From: DASXTW01 sp046726275
GTDB lineage: Bacteria > Actinomycetota > UBA4738
Direction of reading: 5' to 3'
Length of the DNA stretch: 20,190 nucleotides
Assembly (NCBI GenBank): GCA_046726275.1
Contig: JBKPAF010000077.1
Coordinates: 1 to 20,190, forward strand
Under the pieces are notes generated by a model. The model made no database searches and had not been told where the DNA came from. It saw nothing but the letters and a program-made list of their open reading frames with translations. The position numbers were made by a program, and so were the translations under genes. Below are positions 6,966 through 13,974 of this stretch, piece after piece (the first letter of the stretch is position 1; every line of letters begins with the position of its first letter).

Positions 6966-7979
6966 CTACTTCAGCCCTTCGAGGTATGCGACGACCGCCT
7001 CCAGCTCGTCGGCGGAAAGGGGGATGGGCGGCATGAGGTTGCCGGGCTTCACTGCCTGGGAGTCGCTGATCCAGATGGCCAGGTTCGCCGGTGTCAGGGG
7101 GAGGGTTCCCGCCCCGATCGAGATCCGACTGCCCACGTGCGAAAGATCAGGACCGACCTCCCCCTCGGCGCTCGTGCCTCGGATGGTGTGACACCCGGCG
7201 CAGGCCGACGACAGGAACACGTCACGGCCCCGCGCGGCGCTCGCGTCCGTCGGGGTCGCGGCGGGCTGGCCCTCTCGCGTCAACCAGTCGCGGAACCTGT
7301 CGGGAGGGTCTGCTACGACGTAGAAGACCATGTTGGCGTGCTGGAGGCCGCAGTACTCTGCGCACTGCCCCCGATACACACCGGGCCGATCCGCCTGTAT
7401 CCACATCCGGGTCGTCCGGCCCGAGATCAGGTCGGTCTTTCCTGTGAGCTGCGGCACCCAGAAGCTGTGGATGACGTCGTCGGTCGAGAGCTCGACCTCG
7501 ACGGGACGGCCGACTGGGATGTGCAGGTCGTTGGCGGTGGTCACCGCCTCGGTTGGATAGCGGACCTCCCACCACCACTGGTGCCCGACGACCTGCACCT
7601 TCAACGTGGCCGAGCGTCCTGTCTCGGACAGCGCAGACATGTCGGAGAGCGTGAGGATCCACAGCGCCGACAAGACGATCACGGGAACCAGGACGCCGCC
7701 CAGTACGACCAGCCGGCCGGTCCAGGGTGGCGTCTCGGCGGGCAGGTGCGCTCTCCGCGCCCCACCGCGCAGCACTCCGATGAGGATCAGCGCCGTCACA
7801 ACCGCCACCACGACGGCCGAGACCCAGAACATGAACCACCAGAGACCGGCGATGCGATGCGCTCCAGGACCCTCGGGATGAAGAGTGGAAGGCGCGCCCT
7901 CGCTGCACGCGCTCGCGACGATCGCGAAAAGGATGGACCCTGCGGACCGCACCCAGCGGGGTCTCGACGACGATCGCAC
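6966..7979 (-). CDS. ctaC: Cytochrome c oxidase subunit II with C-terminal cytochrome c domain (CtaC, caa3 type)
   Basis: This protein (337 aa from GTG 7979) accepts electrons and passes them to CuA. It begins with a signal sequence ending at a possible lipobox ASAC (C25), followed by two membrane helices (about 44-68 and 89-111). The cupredoxin domain has HQWWWEV (133-139) and the CuA ligands H171, C206, C210, H214 and M217 (with E208 in CAEYC). A fused heme c domain carries CAGCH (260-264) with M316 as likely axial ligand, making this a caa3 oxidase. The Glu normally found seven residues before the TM2 proline, at the K-channel mouth, is V92. The start was chosen for its well-spaced ribosome binding site and because upstream in-frame starts (8045, 8066) add a hydrophilic stretch before the signal peptide. 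Confidence 0.93.
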   Translation of the reverse strand: MRSSSRPRWVRSAGSILFAIVASACSEGAPSTLHPEGPGAHRIAGLWWFMFWVSAVVVAVVTALILIGVLRGGARRAHLPAETPPWTGRLVVLGGVLVPVIVLSALWILTLSDMSALSETGRSATLKVQVVGHQWWWEVRYPTEAVTTANDLHIPVGRPVEVELSTDDVIHSFWVPQLTGKTDLISGRTTRMWIQADRPGVYRGQCAEYCGLQHANMVFYVVADPPDRFRDWLTREGQPAATPTDASAARGRDVFLSSACAGCHTIRGTSAEGEVGPDLSHVGSRISIGAGTLPLTPANLAIWISDSQAVKPGNLMPPIPLSADELEAVVAYLEGLK

Positions 7980-7985
7980 TCGGCT

Positions 7986-7995
7986 TCCCCACCCT
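7986..7995 (-). promoter_or_regulatory. Ribosome binding site deciding the ctaC start
   Basis: AGGGTGGGGA on the minus strand lies six bases before GTG 7979. It is the only good Shine-Dalgarno-like sequence near the candidate starts of ctaC and favours the GTG immediately ahead of the signal peptide. Confidence 0.5.
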
Positions 7996-8033
7996 AGCGC
8001 AACGACTGAGTCGGGTCGAAACGGTTCGCCCCC

Positions 8034-8062
8034 ATTTCTCTCCATCTGCCGCGACGGTTCAA
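8034..8062 (-). promoter_or_regulatory. Possible promoter of the cta-qcr operon
   Basis: On the minus strand TTGAAC (8057-8062) and AGAAAT (8034-8039) are separated by 17 bases, roughly matching -35 and -10 elements (four and three of six positions). Transcription would begin about 48 bases before ctaC. The match is weak. The placement rests mainly on this being the only space upstream of an eight-gene operon. Confidence 0.22.
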
Positions 8063-8088
8063 ACACGTCGTGGCTTTCCGGAGATTGC

Positions 8089-8094
8089 TACGCT
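8089..8094 (+). promoter_or_regulatory. Candidate -10 element for the molybdenum hydroxylase gene, implying a leaderless mRNA
   Basis: TACGCT fits the TANNNT form of actinobacterial -10 elements and lies seven bases before ATG 8102, placing the transcription start on or next to the A of the ATG. There is no Shine-Dalgarno at the usual distance and no clear -35. Confidence 0.35.
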
Positions 8095-8101
8095 GCGCGA
8101 G

Positions 8102-10384
8102 ATGGCGGCGGGATCGATGTGGGGGCGTGCCGTCCACCGGACCGAAGACCCGCCCCTGTTGACCGGGTCGGCGTCGTTCACGGAGGACCTCCCTGCCGAC
8201 GGGAGTTTGTGGGCAACCTTCGTTCGTTCCTCCCTGGCTCACGCCAGGATCACCGGGATCGACTCGGCGGACGCCCGGGCGATGCCGGGAGTGGTCGGCA
8301 TCTACACGTCGGAGGATCTGGGGCTGCGGCCGTTCGCGGTTGAGAGCGGTGTGCCAGAAGGGTTCGCTCGTCCCGTCCTCGCCACCGACGTGGTCCGGTT
8401 CATCGGCGAGCCTATCGCCGTGATCCTGGCCCGGACACGGCCCGAGGCGGTCGATGCCGCCGAGGCCGTGATCGTCGACTACGACCCACTCCCTGTCGTC
8501 ACCGACCCTCTCCGGGCCGAGGCAACCGACGCGCCCAGGCTCTTCCCAGGCGAGGGAAGCAACGTCGCCCTCGAGGAGCACGAAGTAGAGGACGCCGGAG
8601 CCTTGGAGGAGGCGGAGGTCGTGATCAAGGCCCGGTTGGTGAATCAGCGGCTGGCCCCGCTCCCGATGGAGCCGAACGCCATCCTGGCCCTTCCGGACGG
8701 AGACGGGCTCGAGATCAGACTCCCTCATCAGGCGCCCTTCCAATTCCGGGACGAGCTCGCCGAGCATCTCGGCTTGGAGCCCGACGACGTGCACGTGATC
8801 GTGCCGGCGGTGGGCGGGGCGTTCGGGGCGAAGGCGTTCGTCTACCCGGAGCAGCTCTGCGTGGCCGCCCTGGCGCACCGCCTCGGGCGCGCCGTCCGGT
8901 TCGTGGAGACACGGTCGGAGAACCTGGTGGCCATGTATCACGGCCGGGCCCAGGTGCAGGACCTCGAGCTTGGCGCGCGGCGCGACGGAACGCTCACGGG
9001 TCTGCGAGTGCTCGTGCACGCGGACATGGGCGCCTACCCGCGGGGAACCTATCTGCCCGACCTCACCCGCCAGATGGCCTCAGGGGCGTACCGCATCCCC
9101 CGGATCGACTTCGTGGCGAGATCCGTGGTCACCAACACCACACCGATCGAGCAGTACCGCGGCGCGGGGCGTCCGGAGGCGACGGCGATGCTCGAGCGGG
9201 CCATGGACATGCTCGCCCGACGGCTGGGCCAGGATCCCGTGGACCTTCGGCGGCGGAATCTCCTCACCGCAGACGCCTTCCCGTACGAGAGCAGGACCGG
9301 GGTGATGTACGACGGGGGCGACTACCATCGTGCCTTCGAGGAGGCGCTGCGGGTGGCTGGGTACGACGACATCCGCGCGATCCAGGCAGAGCGACGGGCT
9401 CGCGGCGATCCCTTTCAGATCGGCGTCGGCCTCTCGGTCTATTCGGAGGTCACGGCCTGGGGCTCGGAGTTCGGATCGGTCGAAATCAACCCCGACGGTT
9501 CGGCCTCGGTCCGCACGGGGACATCTCCGCAGGGACAGGGGCACGCTACAGCGTTCACGCAGCTCGTCTCGGGGGAACTGGGGATCCCGATGGAACACAT
9601 CGAGGTGATCCACTCGGACACCCGCCTCCTTCCCAGGGGAGAGGGAACGATGGGGTCTCGTTCGCTCCAGCTGGGAGGAAGCGCGATCCATCTGGCGGCG
9701 GTGCAGGTGCTCCGCAAGGCGAAGCTGATCGCGGCCCATCTCCTCGAGGTCAGCCCGGAGGACATCGTGGTGTCGGACGAGGGAGGGCTCGGGATCGCCG
9801 GGACTCCACAGAAGACCGTGCCCTGGGCGGAGCTGGCCCAGGCGGGTCGGGATCCCGCGCTGCTGCCCTCGGGCGTCGATCCCGGTTTGTACTGCGAGGC
9901 GGACTTCGACATGAAGAAGCGGCACACCTTCCCCTTCGGGACCCATGTCTCGGTGGTCGAGGTGGACACCGAGACGGGCCGGGTGATCCCGCTCCGCCAT
10001 GTCACGGTGGACGACTCGGGCCGAATCCTCAATCCGGCCCTGGCGGAGGGCCAGATCGTCGGCGGAGCGGCCCAGGGCATCGCCCAGGCGCTCTATGAGG
10101 AGTTCGCGTACGACGACGAAGGCAACCCATTGAGCGGCAGCCTGCTCACGTATGGCGTGCCGACCCCGCCCGACCTCCCTCCCGTCGAGGCGAACCGGAC
10201 CGAGACCCCCACAGAGTTGAATCCGCTCGGGGTGAAAGGCATCGGCGAGTCGGGAACCATCGGCTCGACCCCCGCCGTGCAGAACGCGGTGATCGATGCG
10301 CTGTCCCACCTCGGCGTCACGCACATCGACCTGCCCCTCTCGCCCGAGAAGGTGTGGGCGGCCATCCAGAGAGCCCGAGCCTAA
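8102..10384 (+). CDS. Molybdenum hydroxylase large subunit (xanthine dehydrogenase/aldehyde oxidase family)
   Basis: This is a full-length molybdopterin-binding catalytic subunit (760 aa). The N-terminal hammerhead domain is followed by two Moco-binding halves. Family motifs are GGAFGAK (238-244), the active-site loop QYRGAGR (351-357), the QGQGH stretch, and GVKGIGESGTIG near the C-terminus with E716 as the catalytic base. The loop is of the AYRGAGR (form II, aldehyde-oxidase-like) type, not the Cys-containing AYxCSFR loop of true aerobic CO dehydrogenase, so CO oxidation should not be assumed. The substrate cannot be told from sequence. The usual partner genes (FAD subunit and 2Fe-2S subunit) are absent from both sides, so electrons must leave through partners encoded elsewhere. 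It is divergent from ctaC and six bases from the next gene, with which it is probably cotranscribed. Confidence 0.9.
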   Translation: MAAGSMWGRAVHRTEDPPLLTGSASFTEDLPADGSLWATFVRSSLAHARITGIDSADARAMPGVVGIYTSEDLGLRPFAVESGVPEGFARPVLATDVVRFIGEPIAVILARTRPEAVDAAEAVIVDYDPLPVVTDPLRAEATDAPRLFPGEGSNVALEEHEVEDAGALEEAEVVIKARLVNQRLAPLPMEPNAILALPDGDGLEIRLPHQAPFQFRDELAEHLGLEPDDVHVIVPAVGGAFGAKAFVYPEQLCVAALAHRLGRAVRFVETRSENLVAMYHGRAQVQDLELGARRDGTLTGLRVLVHADMGAYPRGTYLPDLTRQMASGAYRIPRIDFVARSVVTNTTPIEQYRGAGRPEATAMLERAMDMLARRLGQDPVDLRRRNLLTADAFPYESRTGVMYDGGDYHRAFEEALRVAGYDDIRAIQAERRARGDPFQIGVGLSVYSEVTAWGSEFGSVEINPDGSASVRTGTSPQGQGHATAFTQLVSGELGIPMEHIEVIHSDTRLLPRGEGTMGSRSLQLGGSAIHLAAVQVLRKAKLIAAHLLEVSPEDIVVSDEGGLGIAGTPQKTVPWAELAQAGRDPALLPSGVDPGLYCEADFDMKKRHTFPFGTHVSVVEVDTETGRVIPLRHVTVDDSGRILNPALAEGQIVGGAAQGIAQALYEEFAYDDEGNPLSGSLLTYGVPTPPDLPPVEANRTETPTELNPLGVKGIGESGTIGSTPAVQNAVIDALSHLGVTHIDLPLSPEKVWAAIQRARA

Positions 10385-10390
10385 AGACCC

Positions 10391-11758
10391 ATGGAACTCG
10401 AGGTCGTCGTCACGCCCGGCCTGGGGGACAACACCTTCCTCGTGGCGTCCGGTGGCGAAGCGGCCCTGGTCGATCCGCAGAGAGACGTATCGCGTTTCCT
10501 CGACCTCGCCGAGTCGCGCGATGTGAAGATCCGGCACGTCCTCGAGACCCACCTGCACAACGACTACGTCTCCGGCGCCGTCGAGATCCGCGAAGCCACG
10601 GGGGCAGAGATCGTTGCCCCCGGCGGAGGCGGCTACCGCTTCGAGCATCGCGCGATGTTGGAAGGCGACGAAGTGCGACTGGGGGACCTGGTCATCGTGG
10701 CAATGGAGACCCCCGGCCACACTCCCGAACACCTGTCCTACCTGCTGTCTGAGGCCGAGTCGGGCCGACCCCTCGCCATCTTCACCGGCGGGAGCCTGAT
10801 GGTGGGGGGAGCGGGGCGCACGGATCTGGTTGGGCCCGAGCACACTGACGCGCTCACTCGGGCTCAGTTCAGATCGGTCCGGCGGCTCGCCTCTCTGCCC
10901 GACGATGTCCAGGTCCTTCCCACTCACGGGGCGGGGAGCTTCTGTGGGGCCGGGCCCCTCCCCAAGGAGCGGACCTCCACGATGGGCCACGAGCGCGCCC
11001 ACAACCCGGCACTTGCCGCTTCGGACGAGGAAGAATTCGTCCGGCGGCAGCTTTCGGGGCTGCTCGCCTATCCGACGTACTACTCGTCCATGGCCGAGAT
11101 CAATAGGTCCGGGCCCAGGCTCGTCCGCGATCTGCCGAAGCCGCACGGCCTCGCTCCCGCCGAGGTTGCCTCGCGACTCGATTCCGGAATCTGGGTGGTG
11201 GACTCGAGGTGGCGGATCCAGTTCGCTCGGGCGCACATCCCGCGGTCGGTGAACGTGGAGCTCGAGGAGACGTTCGGGAGCTACGTCGGCTGGATCGTCC
11301 CATTCGGCGAGGGCGTGGTCCTGGTGCTCCCCGACCCGACGGAGGAAGCGCTGGAGGAATCGGTCACCCAGCTCCTGCGAGTCGGTTATGAGCGCATCGA
11401 GGGGTATCTTCAGGGCGGCATCGAGGCGTGGCGCGGAGAGGGCCGGCCGACGAGCTCGTACCGGGTGGCTGGGCTGGAAGAGCTGTGCCGGTCCCACCAC
11501 GCCGGCAAGGTCGGCAATCTCCTCGACGTCCGGCAGGAGACCGAGTGGGACGAGGGGCACGTTGAGGGAAGTCAGCACATCTTCGTGGGAGACCTCCCGC
11601 GCCGGATCGGCGAGGTTCCCGCGGACGGCGAGACCTGGGCGATCTGCGCAACCGGACATCGGGCGTCGATGGCCGCGAGCATGCTGGATCGAGCGGGCCG
11701 GTCGACGCGACTCGTGGATGGGACGGGAGTGAAGGACTTCCTTGTGCACTGCCCATAG
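10391..11758 (+). CDS. Metallo-beta-lactamase fold protein with two rhodanese domains
   Basis: The product (455 aa) has an N-terminal MBL domain (about 1-235), then two rhodanese-like domains (about 255-350 and 360-455). The MBL motif is THLHNDYVSG, with H54, H56 and D58, then H110 in PGHTPEH and H179 in LPTHGAG. Two residues expected in persulfide dioxygenases are different: the His after HxHxD is Y59, and the Asp of the FTGD motif is G134. The first rhodanese lacks an active-site Cys (VVLVLPDP at that position). The second has CATGHRA with C419 and should be competent for sulfur transfer. Relatives act in persulfide and sulfane-sulfur metabolism. Its position directly after a molybdenum hydroxylase gene suggests, as inference only, a link to sulfuration of the molybdenum cofactor. 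Confidence 0.88.
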   Translation: MELEVVVTPGLGDNTFLVASGGEAALVDPQRDVSRFLDLAESRDVKIRHVLETHLHNDYVSGAVEIREATGAEIVAPGGGGYRFEHRAMLEGDEVRLGDLVIVAMETPGHTPEHLSYLLSEAESGRPLAIFTGGSLMVGGAGRTDLVGPEHTDALTRAQFRSVRRLASLPDDVQVLPTHGAGSFCGAGPLPKERTSTMGHERAHNPALAASDEEEFVRRQLSGLLAYPTYYSSMAEINRSGPRLVRDLPKPHGLAPAEVASRLDSGIWVVDSRWRIQFARAHIPRSVNVELEETFGSYVGWIVPFGEGVVLVLPDPTEEALEESVTQLLRVGYERIEGYLQGGIEAWRGEGRPTSSYRVAGLEELCRSHHAGKVGNLLDVRQETEWDEGHVEGSQHIFVGDLPRRIGEVPADGETWAICATGHRASMAASMLDRAGRSTRLVDGTGVKDFLVHCP

Positions 11759-11761
11759 CTC

Positions 11762-11779
11762 CCGATCTGCCTCGATCGG
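11762..11779 (+). terminator. Weak hairpin between convergent genes
   Basis: CCGATC and GATCGG form a 6-bp stem around a six-base loop, just after the stop of the rhodanese gene and before the 3' end of the convergent acetyltransferase. There is no T-run on either side, so it could at most be a weak or Rho-assisted terminator. Confidence 0.25.
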
Positions 11780-11815
11780 CGGATCAAGGGTGGAACGGGC
11801 GCCTGGAGGTATTGG

Positions 11816-12475
11816 TCAAGGAGCGCCGCGCCGGAGGAAGACGACCTCCGCGCAGATCGGACGATAGCCCGCGGAGAGAAAGGCCCGAACGGACGCCACG
11901 TTGCCAGGGCTGATCTGGGCGAACAGCGGCTCGCCGGCCGCCGCCACGCGGACGGTCGCCCGAGCGATGACGCGCCCCAGCCCGCTTCCACGGAACTCTG
12001 GCTTCACCTCGATCCCCATCTCCTGCCGCTCGGCCAGCCCCCGGCCCAGGACGATGAGGGCCCTTTTCTCACGATCGCTGAAACAGCGAAGGTCCGTCCG
12101 GTACTGGCGCGATCGGGCCAGCCTTGGATGGTCCAGGAGGTCCGGGCGCAGGATCAGCTCCGGAAGGTCTTCGTTCGGATCGGGTGCGGGGGCCGCCATC
12201 ACCAGGTCGAGCATCCCAGCCTGCGTCCGTAGCCGGCCAGCGAGCCACGCCAGGAACTCTGCGCTCATGGGTGCCCCTGGATCTGCGCTTGGGAGGTGGT
12301 CGAGGACCTCCTGCTCGTCCAGGTCTGCGGCAATAACGTTGTGCGCACTGAACGCGACGACCGCATCTGATGGACCCGGCGGGGCCGGTAGGACGCGAAC
12401 GGTTCCATCGGATGGCGGAAACCGCCCCAGGACGGCTTCGTGAAGAAGCGTCGAGAGATGATGAGGCCCCACCAT
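11816..12475 (-). CDS. GNAT-family N-acetyltransferase
   Basis: The product (219 aa) ends in a recognisable GNAT fold. IEVKPEFRGSGLGRVIAR (about 155-172) contains the acetyl-CoA pyrophosphate-binding RGSGLG loop, followed by the NVASVRAFLSAGYRP stretch typical of the last helix and strand. The first 130 residues are less conserved in look and probably form a family-specific N-terminal region; the AFSAHNVIAADL segment recalls uncharacterised actinobacterial acetyltransferases. The substrate is unknown. The gene stands alone on the minus strand between two plus-strand operons. No Shine-Dalgarno precedes the ATG, but a TANNNT element six bases upstream suggests leaderless translation. A GTG is the second codon, so the exact start is uncertain by one residue. 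Confidence 0.8.
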   Translation of the reverse strand: MVGPHHLSTLLHEAVLGRFPPSDGTVRVLPAPPGPSDAVVAFSAHNVIAADLDEQEVLDHLPSADPGAPMSAEFLAWLAGRLRTQAGMLDLVMAAPAPDPNEDLPELILRPDLLDHPRLARSRQYRTDLRCFSDREKRALIVLGRGLAERQEMGIEVKPEFRGSGLGRVIARATVRVAAAGEPLFAQISPGNVASVRAFLSAGYRPICAEVVFLRRGAP

Positions 12476-12481
12476 GGAGGG

Positions 12482-12487
12482 AATCTA
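12482..12487 (-). promoter_or_regulatory. Candidate -10 element for the acetyltransferase, implying a leaderless mRNA
   Basis: TAGATT on the minus strand lies six bases before ATG 12475. It matches TANNNT and places the transcript start at the start codon. No convincing -35 is visible, and there is no ribosome binding site. Confidence 0.35.
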
Positions 12488-12528
12488 TCGCTTCGCTACT
12501 TGAGGCCCCGCACCCTCGGCGACTGAGG

Positions 12529-12534
12529 TAGCCT
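12529..12534 (+). promoter_or_regulatory. Candidate -10 element for the ccm operon
   Basis: TAGCCT lies nine bases before the GTG of ccmA, so the transcript would have a leader of only a few bases or none. A GGAG at 12536-12539, four bases before the GTG, is an alternative weak ribosome binding site. No clear -35 is seen. Confidence 0.3.
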
Positions 12535-12543
12535 TGGAGCCGC

Positions 12544-13284
12544 GTGGCTTCCCTCACGGACCCAAACGCGCTGCTCACCGACCGTGGCCCGGACAAGGGG
12601 CCAGCGGCGTCTCCCGCCATCCAACTGTCCGGAGTGACCCGCGTCTTCGGTGCCTCGCCCGCACTGGTAAGGGCAGACCTCCGGGTGGAGCGGGGCGAGA
12701 CCATCCTGGTTCGAGGACCGAACGGAGCTGGGAAGACGACCCTGCTCCGCGTGGTCGCGACTGCCATCTCGCCCACGTATGGGTCCGGCACGGTGCTCGG
12801 GTACGACCTCTCGAGGGGCCGCGAGGAGATCCGACGCCGGGTCGAGCTCGTTGGACACCGGACCAGGCTGTACGAGGACCTGTCTGGGCGGGAGAATCTC
12901 ACGTTCTTCTGCGCGCTGTTCGGGCGGGAAGAAGCTCCGATCCACGAGATCCTCGAGAGAGTGGGGCTGGACGACGTCGCGGACGAGAGAGTCAGAGGAT
13001 ATTCACAGGGAATGCGACAGCGGGTCGCGGTGGCTCGGGCCCTGCTCAGGCGGCCGGAGCTCTTGCTCCTCGATGAGCCGTATGCCGGTCTCGACGCAGA
13101 GGCCAAGGACCTGGTCGATGAGACCGTGTCGGAGGCCCAACGCGATGGGCGAACGGTCGTCGTGGCAACTCACGATCCGACCCGGGGGGCGATGGCCTCC
13201 AGAACCGTGCACATGGAAGAGGGACGGGTCCTCTCGGATGTCCGCGTCCATCGGTCGATCCTCGGGGACGAGGTTGCCCGATGA
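12544..13284 (+). CDS. ccmA: Heme exporter ATP-binding protein CcmA
   Basis: This is the ATPase (246 aa) of the CcmABCD complex. It powers release of heme-loaded CcmE from CcmC during System I cytochrome c maturation, on the cytoplasmic face of the membrane. Walker A is GPNGAGKTT (58-66), the signature is YSQGMRQR (153-160), Walker B is ELLLLDEP (172-179), and the switch His is H210 in VVATHD. The segment GHRTRLYEDLSGRENL corresponds to the region after the Q-loop in CcmA proteins. The start is GTG. It is the first gene of the nine-gene operon and overlaps ccmB by four bases (ATGA). Length is slightly above the usual 200-220 because of an N-terminal extension of about 25 residues. Confidence 0.93.
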   Translation: MASLTDPNALLTDRGPDKGPAASPAIQLSGVTRVFGASPALVRADLRVERGETILVRGPNGAGKTTLLRVVATAISPTYGSGTVLGYDLSRGREEIRRRVELVGHRTRLYEDLSGRENLTFFCALFGREEAPIHEILERVGLDDVADERVRGYSQGMRQRVAVARALLRRPELLLLDEPYAGLDAEAKDLVDETVSEAQRDGRTVVVATHDPTRGAMASRTVHMEEGRVLSDVRVHRSILGDEVAR

Positions 13285-13955
13285 CTCTGCTCCAACAGGC
13301 CGGAGTCATCGCTGCGAAGGATCTCCGGATCCAGGTCCGGAGCCGCTATGGGCTCGGGGCCGTCCTTCCTTTCGCTGCCACGCTGCTTCTGGCGTTCGGG
13401 TTCTCCCTCGGGCCGGGGCGTTCGCTGCTCGAGGAGACCGCCCCCGGCCTCGTATGGCTGGCGGTGTTGTTCGCCTCCATCCTCTCCTTCCGCCAGGCGT
13501 ACCAGATCGAGTCGGAGGACGACGCGATGGAGAGCCTCGTTCTCTCTCCGTTCGACCGCGCGGCCATCTTCCTCGGCAAGGCGGCCGGAGTGGCGCTCGA
13601 GCTCGTCCTGCTGGAGGCGATCATCCTGCTCCTCGTCGTGGCGCTGTTCGGGCTGTCGCTCGGGAGGGCGCCGGCGGTCCTCGCGGCCGCCTTCCTGCTC
13701 GGAACCATCGGCCTGGCGGCGATCGGAAGCCTGTTCGGCGCGCTGACCGAGTGGGCCCGAACCCGAGAGGCGATCTTCCCCCTGGTGGTCCTCCCGCTAG
13801 CCACGCCCGTCCTCGTGGCTGGAGTCAGAGCGACCGAGCTGGCAGCAGCCGGTCGGGCCGGGGAAGCGGGATCGTGGCTCGGCCTGTTGCTCGCCTTCGA
13901 CGTCGTGTTCCTCGCAATAGGGACGGTCGTGTTCGGACAGCTGCTCGAGGACTAA
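13281..13955 (+). CDS. ccmB: Heme exporter membrane protein CcmB
   Basis: This is the membrane partner of CcmA (224 aa) with about six hydrophobic helices. The early LRIQVRSRYGLGAVLPF segment, the SFRQAYQIESEDDAMESLVLSP-type cytoplasmic loop (about residues 69-91), and the later LPLATPVLVAG helix are typical of CcmB. It forms an ABC transporter core with CcmA and binds CcmC and CcmD. Its ATG overlaps the end of ccmA. A 19-base gap holding GAGGAA separates it from ccmC. Confidence 0.93.
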   Translation: MTLLQQAGVIAAKDLRIQVRSRYGLGAVLPFAATLLLAFGFSLGPGRSLLEETAPGLVWLAVLFASILSFRQAYQIESEDDAMESLVLSPFDRAAIFLGKAAGVALELVLLEAIILLLVVALFGLSLGRAPAVLAAAFLLGTIGLAAIGSLFGALTEWARTREAIFPLVVLPLATPVLVAGVRATELAAAGRAGEAGSWLGLLLAFDVVFLAIGTVVFGQLLED

Positions 13956-13974
13956 TAAGAGGAACGGACTGAAC

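Noticed and set aside
5331..7997. Long plus-strand open frames opposite ctaD and ctaC
   Set aside because: They are antisense to genes with intact metal-binding motifs, and their translations look like low-complexity charged sequence.
7980..8066. Longer ctaC N-terminus from GTG 8066 or ATG 8045
   Set aside because: These starts lack a ribosome binding site and would put 22-29 hydrophilic residues before the signal peptide. GTG 7979 has AGGGTGGGGA at six bases.
8102..10384. Aerobic CO dehydrogenase large subunit (CoxL form I)
   Set aside because: The active-site loop is QYRGAGR without the Cys of the AYxCSFR loop, and no coxS or coxM gene is adjacent.
9080..11749. Very long open frame on the minus strand (889 codons) opposite the molybdenum hydroxylase and rhodanese genes
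   Set aside because: It lies opposite two genes with clear family motifs. Its translation is rich in Arg, Gly, His and Asp with no recognisable domain, which is typical of an antisense shadow in GC-rich DNA.
10391..11758. Standard ETHE1-type persulfide dioxygenase
   Set aside because: The Asp iron ligand is Gly134 and the HxHxDH His is Tyr59, so only the broad fold assignment is supported.
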